A stretch of 8,431 nucleotides of DNA from Phycisphaerae bacterium. Lineage in GTDB: Bacteria > Planctomycetota > Phycisphaerae > Tepidisphaerales > Tepidisphaeraceae. Shown here in pieces: positions 1 through 7,253 of the stretch (its first letter is position 1; every line of letters begins with the position of its first letter). The DNA lies in NCBI GenBank assembly GCA_014380825.1, contig JACMJD010000238.1:1-8431 (forward strand), written 5' to 3'. A program made the position numbers and the translations under genes. The notes below the pieces were generated by a model. That model ran no database searches, had not been told where the DNA came from, and worked only from the letters and a program-made list of their open reading frames with translations.

Positions 1-1532
1 CGAATGGTGCCGCCCTGGTAGAACGCGAGGCTCGGCTCTTTGTAGTCAATCATAATGACCTGGCCCGGATGCGTTGCGCCTTCAGCGCGAAGGGCGGCGG
101 CGACGCGCTGCGATGTGTGCAGCGCGGTGACGTTCGGCATCCAAAATCCATAGATCACACCGACGATCGCCAGCGTGCCGATGGCCATCGCGCCGGCGGC
201 GAAGAACGGGCGATAGGCACGCCAGGAGACGAACGTAGCGCGGGCCATTTCGGCGCCGATCAGCGCGACGCAGATCGCGGAGAAGATCAGCGCGAGATCC
301 GTCGGCAGCTTCAGCATCGTGAACGCGAGCGGCACAAGCGTCATCAGCCCGACCATCACACACCAGCCCGCCAGCACACCGAGGAACAACTTGTCGCCGG
401 GCGGGCGCGGTAGCTTCTGTTTTTGCTGTCGTCGAAGTCTCGAAGCTTCTTTCGCGATCGCCCGCGCAGTCAGCAGCGCCAGTGGGGGGAAGATCGGCAG
501 CATGTAGTGAACGAGCTTCGTCTGGAAAATCTCAAACATCACCCACGGCCCGACGACCGCCGCCAGTGCGAATCGCGTCAGCGGATTGCGACGGTGCCGC
601 CACGCGTAAACGATGGCCGCGAGCAGGAACAGGCTCCATGGGAAATACGTCGCCCAGATCGTCAGCAGATAATAACCGGGCGGGCCCTTGTGCCCTTCGA
701 GTCCGGAGGTGGCGCGTCGAACGACGTCGTGCCCGATGATCCGCGGGAGGAATTCCGGGGCGCGCTGGTGGATGAGGATGAGCCAGGGGGCGCAGATTGC
801 AACGACGATCACGAGAGCGACTGAGAACTTGATGATGCTGCTGAATCCGCCGCTTGCGGCGTCGCAGATCGGTGGAGTCGAATCGCTCGATCTGCGACGC
901 CGCAAGCGGCGGTCATTCCACCAGAGGACGATCAGCACCAAAACCGTCATCCCCATCACCCCAAGAACAACCGGACCCTTTGTGAGTCCGGCAATTCCGA
1001 TTGCAACTCCCAGCACGATCCACGTCATCCAGCCCGCGCGCTGGTAGATGATCGCGTACAGACACGCCTGCGCGATTGTGATCCACAGCAGCAACACCGA
1101 ATCGGTCAAGCTCATCTTCGCGGCGGCGATGGACAATCCGCTGCTGGCGAGCATCAGGATCGTCAGCGCCGTTCGTTTTCGTCCGATGCGTCGCGGGAGA
1201 ACGAGCGCCAGGAACGACAACGTCAGCAGCATCGCAAAGGCCGACGGGAATCGCGCGGCGAACGCGGTGTCGCCGAAGAACTTCATCGCGCTCGCCTGGC
1301 ACCAATAGATGAAAATGGGTTTGGCGGTGCGGATGTCGCTCAGGAAGCGCGGCACGACCCAGTCGCCCGACTGGAGCATCTGTCGCGAGGTTTGTGCGTA
1401 GCGCGGCTCATCGCGATCCCACAGCGGCACGCGATCGTTGCCGACCAGGTAAACGATCGCCGCGGCGATCAGGATCAACATCACGTGCCGACGAAACTGT
1501 GAGTTGCGGGAAGAATAAGCGCGGCGCGGCAT
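1..1532 (-). CDS. ArnT/PMT-family membrane glycosyltransferase, 3' end cut by the window
   Basis: A GT-C fold, polyprenyl-phosphate-sugar dependent glycosyltransferase related to ArnT and protein mannosyltransferases. It is expected in the inner membrane, moving a sugar from a lipid carrier to an envelope acceptor. I translated the open frame by hand: 510 codons are visible and the stop lies off the left edge. A basic N-terminus (RRAYSSRNSQFRRH) precedes the first membrane helix (about residues 18-31). The first periplasmic loop has the family's acidic motif DEPRYA (41-46), followed by RTAKP (68-72), LTKGP (183-187) and HKGPPGYYL (281-289). Many hydrophobic helices follow, and then the start of a soluble C-terminal region. 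I chose the ATG at 1532 because it retains the basic leader; an in-frame ATG at 1481 is possible, and neither has a clear ribosome-binding site. Residues 207-229 are encoded by a 66-base palindromic element. It is divergent from gmhA. Family certain; acceptor and sugar unknown. Confidence 0.85.
   Translation of the reverse strand, partial: MPRRAYSSRNSQFRRHVMLILIAAAIVYLVGNDRVPLWDRDEPRYAQTSRQMLQSGDWVVPRFLSDIRTAKPIFIYWCQASAMKFFGDTAFAARFPSAFAMLLTLSFLALVLPRRIGRKRTALTILMLASSGLSIAAAKMSLTDSVLLLWITIAQACLYAIIYQRAGWMTWIVLGVAIGIAGLTKGPVVLGVMGMTVLVLIVLWWNDRRLRRRRSSDSTPPICDAASGGFSSIIKFSVALVIVVAICAPWLILIHQRAPEFLPRIIGHDVVRRATSGLEGHKGPPGYYLLTIWATYFPWSLFLLAAIVYAWRHRRNPLTRFALAAVVGPWVMFEIFQTKLVHYMLPIFPPLALLTARAIAKEASRLRRQQKQKLPRPPGDKLFLGVLAGWCVMVGLMTLVPLAFTMLKLPTDLALIFSAICVALIGAEMARATFVSWRAYRPFFAAGAMAIGTLAIVGVIYGFWMPNVTALHTSQRVAAALRAEGATHPGQVIMIDYKEPSLAFYQGGTI
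847..912. repeat. 66-bp composite palindromic element inside the glycosyltransferase gene
   Basis: Bases 847-870 and 889-912 are perfect 24-base reverse complements separated by 18 bases; the first spacer pair (871/888) also matches, giving 25 bp. Each arm is itself a small hairpin: GCCGC-TT-GCGGC at 849-860 in the left arm, mirrored in the right. The structure could form a long stem or cruciform. It is 66 bases (22 codons) long. Removing it would join the flanking codons as GAA TTC without changing the frame. It encodes a stretch rich in Arg, Ser, Asp, Ala and Gly in a loop between two membrane helices. I see no target-site duplication. It resembles REP/BIME or Rickettsia-type palindromic elements in form, but I do not recognise a named family. 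Confidence 0.85.
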
Positions 1533-1639
1533 GTGGCCAGATACGATAAGCGTGCGCGGATCGCTCGCAAGTTCCGGCGCGCTGCGCGTCCGCGATCCGT
1601 TTCCATCTTCGACCGCGTCGCGGTACAAACGTGCTTCCG

Positions 1640-2233
1640 ATGATCGACGAAAAGCAATTCGAAGCGGAGTTTGCACGAGAAGTAGACGCCAGCGCTGCGG
1701 CGATGCAGACGCTGCGTGCGCTGGCGCCGCAGTTGGCGCGGGCGTCGGCGGTCGTGGCGCGATGCCTGCTGGGCGGGAACAAAATCCTCACCTGCGGCAA
1801 CGGCGGCAGCGCGGGCGATGCGTCGCACCTGGCGACGGAGATCGTCGTGCGGTTTCAGGATGATCGCCCGCCTTATCCGGCGATCTCGTTGTGCGATTCG
1901 GGGTCGACGCTGACGGCGGCTTCGAACGATTATGGGTTCGATCGCGCGTTTGAGCGGCAAGTTCGGGCGCTCGGACAGCGGGGCGATGTGCTGGTCGCTT
2001 TCAGCACATCCGGTAATTCGCACAGCGTCGTCAACGCGATCCACGCTGCGAAGGAATTGGGTCTAACCACGATCGCATTTCTCGGCAAAGGTGGCGGCGC
2101 TTGTCGTGCAAAATCAGATATCGAGCTTCTGGTCGCGGCCGACCGCACGGCCCGCGTGCAGGAATGTCATCTGGTGCTGTATCACGCGCTGTGTACGTTG
2201 ATCGATCCGGCGCTGAAGGCGGGGCGGAAGTAA
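1640..2233 (+). CDS. gmhA: Sedoheptulose-7-phosphate isomerase (SIS domain)
   Basis: Predicted cytoplasmic enzyme converting sedoheptulose 7-phosphate to D-glycero-D-manno-heptose 7-phosphate, the first step of ADP-heptose synthesis for LPS-type envelope sugars. The protein (197 aa from this start) is one SIS domain, close to the usual length of about 190-200. Motifs: CGNGGS at 52-57 and STSGNS at 122-127 for sugar-phosphate binding. The zinc and catalytic residues of E. coli GmhA (His61, Glu65, Gln172, His180) have counterparts here at His63, Glu67, Gln174 and His182. Keeping all four argues for an active isomerase rather than the related DiaA-type regulator. Start: ATG 1640; an in-frame GTG at 1631 adds three residues, and no clear ribosome-binding site decides between them. 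It is divergent from the ArnT-like gene (about 107 bases between starts) and ends 3 bases from the coxD stop on the other strand. Confidence 0.88.
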   Translation: MIDEKQFEAEFAREVDASAAAMQTLRALAPQLARASAVVARCLLGGNKILTCGNGGSAGDASHLATEIVVRFQDDRPPYPAISLCDSGSTLTAASNDYGFDRAFERQVRALGQRGDVLVAFSTSGNSHSVVNAIHAAKELGLTTIAFLGKGGGACRAKSDIELLVAADRTARVQECHLVLYHALCTLIDPALKAGRK

Positions 2234-2236
2234 CGC

Positions 2237-2647
2237 CTATCCGTGCGGTTGCGGCGTCTCGTGTCGCAGCGGGCTGTGTTCCAGTTCGGCCGGCTGAAGC
2301 TGATCGTCGGCGCGCGGCAGGCGCGAGCGCGTGAGATAATCGGTGAACGTCAGCGACAACATAATTCCCAGCCACACAAACGCCGCCACCGCGAAGATCC
2401 ACACCAGTCGGCCGCTGTATTTCACGTGCATGAAGATCCAGATGACCAGCACCGCTTTGGTGATCGCGATCGCCATGGCGATCACGATGTTGAAGCTCCC
2501 CACGTGAAACCACGGCACCAGCGCGGCCGCCACCGTGGCGACCAGCAGGATCATCAGCCAGATGTAGATTGTGATCAGGCTGCGCACGTGGCCGTTGTGC
2601 GTGGCGTGATCAGTTGCGGGCGAGGTTGTCGTCGGTGCGTCGGTCAT
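2237..2647 (-). CDS. coxD: Cytochrome c oxidase subunit IV (prokaryotic COX4/CyoD-like)
   Basis: Small accessory subunit of the haem-copper oxidase, in the inner membrane. The 136-residue product has a polar N-terminus and three membrane helices (about 22-44, 52-74 and 80-101). It carries the family-typical stretch in helix 2, [18 protein letters not shown] (61-78), which matches the 'K-x-x-L-V-x-x-F-M-H-L-K' pattern of bacterial subunit IV. A hydrophilic, His/Pro-containing tail follows. The ATG overlaps the coxC stop (ATGA), so translation is probably coupled; a longer open frame reaching back to 2791 is only read-through inside coxC. It is the last gene of the operon, and its TAG stop sits 3 bases from the convergent gmhA stop. 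No convincing intrinsic terminator follows. Identification rests on the helix-2 motif and operon position. Confidence 0.9.
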   Translation of the reverse strand: MTDAPTTTSPATDHATHNGHVRSLITIYIWLMILLVATVAAALVPWFHVGSFNIVIAMAIAITKAVLVIWIFMHVKYSGRLVWIFAVAAFVWLGIMLSLTFTDYLTRSRLPRADDQLQPAELEHSPLRHETPQPHG

Positions 2648-3326
2648 CGAATCAGGTACAGCAAGGGGAACAGGAAAATCCACACCACGTCGACGAAGTG
2701 CCAGTACAGGCCGATGTTCTCGACCGGCGTGTAATACGCCGGCGAAAACGCGCCTTGACGAGCGCGGTGCGTAAGCCACGCGAACAGGCACAGCCCGATC
2801 ACCATGTGCATTGCGTGCAGGCCGGTCATCGCGAAGTAGAGGACCATGAACAGCTCGACCTTCTTCGCGCCCGGCCCTTCAAGCTTGAAGTTGATGACGG
2901 GGATCAGACCCTCGGTGTATTCCTGTGAATACTCCACGGCCTTGATGATCAGGAACGCCGCGCCCAGCACGATCGTCCAGATCAGGCAGCGCACCAGATG
3001 CTGGCGATCGCCGACCTGCGCGTAATGCACCGCCAGCGCGACCGTGAGGCTGCTCGTCAGCAGCACGGCCGTGTTGATCGCGCCCAGATACCACTTGAGG
3101 TGATGGCTGCCCGCGTGGAACTCGACCGGATAGACATACCGGTAAATCGTCAGCGCGAGAAACAGCGCGCCGAAGAAAAGCACTTCGGTCGCGAGGAACG
3201 TCCACATGCCGAGCACCGCGGTCTCGCGCTGCTGCGGCAAGTCGTCGAAGTGCGACTGCAAATACCGCCGCTCCTCCGGCGTGGCCGACGGATCGAGCGC
3301 GGGGTGATGTCCGTGCGCAACATCGC

Positions 3327-3330
<4 letters not shown>
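2644..3330 (-). CDS. coxC: Cytochrome c oxidase subunit III
   Basis: Core membrane subunit III of the aa3/caa3-type oxidase. It carries no redox centre and is thought to stabilise proton uptake and turnover of subunit I. The 228-residue protein has a His-containing cytoplasmic N-terminus and five predicted helices (about 38-62, 80-103, 115-133, 157-185 and 208-226). This is the five-helix bacterial form rather than the seven-helix mitochondrial one. Conserved features include the helix Glu49 in ATEVLFFG, Glu133 in [17 protein letters not shown] (170-179) and the C-terminal [17 protein letters not shown] (203-219). The ATG overlaps the coxA stop by 4 bases (ATGA) and is preceded by GGGGAG at 3339-3344 with an 8-base spacer, which supports this start. 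Its own stop overlaps the coxD start in the same way. Confidence 0.95.
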
Positions 3331-4973
<1,643 letters not shown>

Positions 4974-4987
4974 GTGTTCATCGTGTC

Positions 4988-5917
4988 TCAGTAATTTCTC
5001 TCCGGCGTTTTCAAACTCTTGATGTACACGATCAGTTGCGAAATCTGTTCTTCATTCAGTTGGCCGCGATAGCTCGGCATGATTGCGGGGAAGCCGGTGA
5101 CAAGTTTGGCCGGGGCGTTCAGGATCGACTCGCGCAGGTACGCTTCGTCGGCGATCGCTTTCGTGCCGTCGGTGAACGTGCGTTCGCTGCCGAACAGTCC
5201 CGCCATCGTCGGGCCTTGCTGGCCGTGACAGGTGGCGCAGCCGTATTGCGTGAACAGGCGCTCGCCGGCTTTGTCCATCGGTTCTTCGCGACTGGCGCCG
5301 GCAAGCCACGCCTGATACTTCGCGGGATCCATCACGATCACCTTCCCGATCATTTGCGAGTGACCGGTGCCGCAGTATTCGGCGCAGAACAGGTGATATT
5401 CACCCACCGCGGTGGGCGTGAACCATTCGTAGCTGTACCGGCCGGGAATCACATCCTGCTTCACGCGAAATGCGGGAATGTAAAACGAATGGATCACATC
5501 CTGGCTGGCCATCGTGAGCTTGATCGGCGTGCCGACCGGAACGTGCAGCTCGTTGTTCTCGCGCGGGCCGGATGGATGCTGCGCGAACCACATCCACTGC
5601 TTGCCGACGATGTAAATGTCCATCGCGGATTCCGGCGGTTTGCTCATTCGCACGAACAGCGCCGTGGACCAGACGAACATCACGATCACGATCACCAGCG
5701 GCACGATGGTCCAAGCCACTTCCAGCCGCAAATTTCCGTGAACGAGCGGCGGCATCACCTCGCTCTTGCGGCGATATTTCAAGCCGAGATAGACGATCAT
5801 CACGAAGATCAGCACCGTGAAAAAGACCGTGACCGCGACGAGGAAGTAGTACAGACGGTCAATGTGGGGCGCGAGCGAAGACGCCTGATCCGGCATCCAT
5901 TGAAAATCTTTGTTCAT
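4988..5917 (-). CDS. coxB: Cytochrome c oxidase subunit II with fused C-terminal cytochrome c (caa3 type)
   Basis: Electron-entry subunit (309 aa). Two membrane helices (about 23-46 and 65-90) anchor a periplasmic cupredoxin domain. The CuA ligands are complete: His143, then Cys178, Glu180, Cys182, His186 and Met189 in [12 protein letters not shown]. The aromatic electron-entry motif is GKQWMWF (105-111). A class I cytochrome c domain follows from about 213, with CATCH (227-231) binding haem c and Met280 in PAIMPSY as likely sixth ligand. This fusion defines a caa3 oxidase and fits direct electron delivery from the adjacent Alternative Complex III. I chose the ATG at 5917 because it overlaps the SCO gene's stop (ATGA) and gives a normal N-terminus. 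The frame is open back to 5959, but that extension lies inside the SCO gene. No cleavable signal peptide or lipobox is evident. Confidence 0.96.
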   Translation of the reverse strand: MNKDFQWMPDQASSLAPHIDRLYYFLVAVTVFFTVLIFVMIVYLGLKYRRKSEVMPPLVHGNLRLEVAWTIVPLVIVIVMFVWSTALFVRMSKPPESAMDIYIVGKQWMWFAQHPSGPRENNELHVPVGTPIKLTMASQDVIHSFYIPAFRVKQDVIPGRYSYEWFTPTAVGEYHLFCAEYCGTGHSQMIGKVIVMDPAKYQAWLAGASREEPMDKAGERLFTQYGCATCHGQQGPTMAGLFGSERTFTDGTKAIADEAYLRESILNAPAKLVTGFPAIMPSYRGQLNEEQISQLIVYIKSLKTPERNY

Positions 5918-6771
5918 TGGATGACCCCCGGCTGCTGCCTGTCTCGGCGAATCATCCAAACGATGCCGCTGACCAATCCAAGTATAGTAATCACGCCCGC
6001 CACGCGCACGCCGCGCATGATTGCCAAGCCGTATTTGCCGGTGGCGCTGTCATAGTGAAAACAGTAGAGCAACACGTGATCGGTCAGCGTGCCGATCTTG
6101 TTATCTGATGCTTCCATCAGCGACAGGCGAAGATCCTTCGGCTCGTAATCAATCCCGAAGAAGTAACGCGCGATCTTCCCCTGCGGCGTGAGAATTGTGA
6201 TCCCACTGGGATGGAAGAATTGCTTGGTCGGCGCGTCGTACTTGTAGCGGAATCCAACCGCCTGCGTGATGCGGTTGATCGCTTCTTGATCGCCGGTGAG
6301 AAAGTGCCAGCCATTTCGCGCCGAAGACTCGGCCGCCGCGCGATCGCCGGCGGCGTAGCGACGGATATAGCCGCGCTTCTTGTCGGCGGCGAGCGCGGGG
6401 GTTTCGCTCGGGTCGAAGCTGATCGTGATCACGTCGTAGTCTTTGCCGATCAGCAACGGCACCGCGCTGAAACTACGAAGCATATTGTTCAGCACGATCC
6501 CGCAGAGCTGCGGGCACCCGTAATACACGAGCGACAACACCACCGGCCGACCTTGCATCAGATCGCCAAGGCGAACTGGGTTGCCGTCTTCGTCGCGGAA
6601 GATCAGATCAAGCGGCAGTTGCGTGTCGAGCTTTTGATCGATCCCAATGTCATCGAGCATACTGGGGCGGACGTTGTCCTGGACGAACGGCGTCTGCCCG
6701 CGTTGCGCGTGCGCGAACGATGTCATCACGATCGCGATGAGAATTGCCATGAATGTGTAGGGCACAGTCAT
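5914..6771 (-). CDS. SCO1/SenC-family copper chaperone with C-terminal membrane anchor
   Basis: Thioredoxin-fold protein of the SCO1/SenC/PrrC family, which delivers copper to, or reduces, the CuA site of oxidase subunit II on the periplasmic side. The 285-residue protein has a likely signal peptide (1-22, ending AHA), the copper-binding CPQLC motif (Cys86, Cys90) and the distal ligand His187 in FFHPSG. A LLYCFHYD segment lies at 234-241. A hydrophobic helix (about 256-274) is followed by a basic tail, so it appears anchored at its C-terminus, whereas classic SCO proteins are anchored at the N-terminus. The ATG overlaps the preceding gene's stop (ATGA) and has GGAGG at 6778-6782 with a 6-base spacer. 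Its stop overlaps the start of coxB, its probable client, so co-production is expected. Family call firm; precise client inferred. Confidence 0.93.
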   Translation of the reverse strand: MTVPYTFMAILIAIVMTSFAHAQRGQTPFVQDNVRPSMLDDIGIDQKLDTQLPLDLIFRDEDGNPVRLGDLMQGRPVVLSLVYYGCPQLCGIVLNNMLRSFSAVPLLIGKDYDVITISFDPSETPALAADKKRGYIRRYAAGDRAAAESSARNGWHFLTGDQEAINRITQAVGFRYKYDAPTKQFFHPSGITILTPQGKIARYFFGIDYEPKDLRLSLMEASDNKIGTLTDHVLLYCFHYDSATGKYGLAIMRGVRVAGVITILGLVSGIVWMIRRDRQQPGVIQ

Positions 6772-7253
6772 GGATGGCCTCCGGTGGCTTCGCGATTCGG
6801 CCGCGATGTGGCGGGCCGGGTTGTCGCGCGCGTCGAGGGCGCGGCGAGGATCTGCATGGCGCGTTCAACCGGAATCTGCACGACGCCGCGCTTTGCATCC
6901 ACGACTTGATATGAATTGAGGCGCTCTTCCTCGCGGCGGCGATATGATTCCGTGTCCTGCCAGGGCTGACGCGGCTCGCCCTGCGGTGGGCTCGGCTGAA
7001 GCCACGGCTCCGGAGGCGGCTGCTTCTGGCTCGCCAGCGGCGACGGCTGCGGATCTCGTTTGCTCGACCAACGCTCAAACGTCTTCATGATCGACCAGCA
7101 CACGACCAACGTGAGTACGCAAATCACCGTGAGCGTGCTCATCGTGTAGACGATCCAGCGCACGCTCACCGCAGTGCCTTCGTGGCCGCGCGCGAGTGCA
7201 TCGTGCTCGGGCGGCGCCGGGTCGGGCTCAAGTTGTGAATCTCGATCAACCAC
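6768..7253 (-). CDS. Small single-pass membrane protein of unknown function in the ACIII-caa3 operon
   Basis: A 161-residue protein I cannot assign to a named function. It has an acidic, Pro-containing N-terminus (1-28) and one membrane helix (about 33-54). A Pro/Gln-rich linker follows (67-98, containing EPWLQPSP), then a charged helix (101-112), a segment LNSYQVVDAKRGVVQIPVER (112-131) leading into AMQILA, and a low-complexity Thr/Arg/Pro tail. From memory, proteins with a similar 'LNSYGWVDR..GVVRIPI.RAM' tail occur in other ACIII/cox clusters; I could not check this. The start is GTG at 7253, 8 bases inside the actF end, supported by AAGGAA upstream. It overlaps the SCO gene by ATGA. Position suggests a role in assembly or coupling of ACIII and the oxidase, but that is only inference. 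The composition is normal for a coding gene and does not look like an antisense shadow. Confidence 0.85.
   Translation of the reverse strand: MVDRDSQLEPDPAPPEHDALARGHEGTAVSVRWIVYTMSTLTVICVLTLVVCWSIMKTFERWSSKRDPQPSPLASQKQPPPEPWLQPSPPQGEPRQPWQDTESYRRREEERLNSYQVVDAKRGVVQIPVERAMQILAAPSTRATTRPATSRPNREATGGHP

Noticed and set aside
69..1308. Several short plus- and minus-strand open frames over the left 1.3 kb
   Set aside because: All are shadows of the ArnT-like minus-strand frame, which is open from 1532 to the left edge and shows DEPRYA, RTAKP and GPPGYYL. It has no stop in the window, so it is easily missed.
1601..1629. Possible promoter for gmhA: TTCCAT, 17 bases, TACAAA
   Set aside because: The spacing is ideal and the -10 is fair (4 of 6), but the -35 matches only 2 of 6 and a start of transcription would fall at or inside the start codons. 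Too weak to annotate.
2217..2238. Candidate bidirectional terminator between gmhA and coxD
   Set aside because: Only a 5-bp stem with a 12-base loop and no T-run on either strand.
2648..2791. Longer coxD start at 2791
   Set aside because: The extension is Arg-rich out-of-frame coxC sequence; the ATG at 2647 overlaps the coxC stop and begins a typical subunit IV.
5403..5416. Perfect 14-base palindrome CCCACCGCGGTGGG inside coxB
   Set aside because: About one palindrome of this length is expected by chance in a window this size. It encodes an ordinary stretch (PTAVG) of the cupredoxin domain.
5918..5959. Longer coxB start at 5959
   Set aside because: The 14 extra residues lie inside the SCO reading frame. 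The ATG at 5917 gives the standard ATGA overlap and a normal N-terminus before the first helix.
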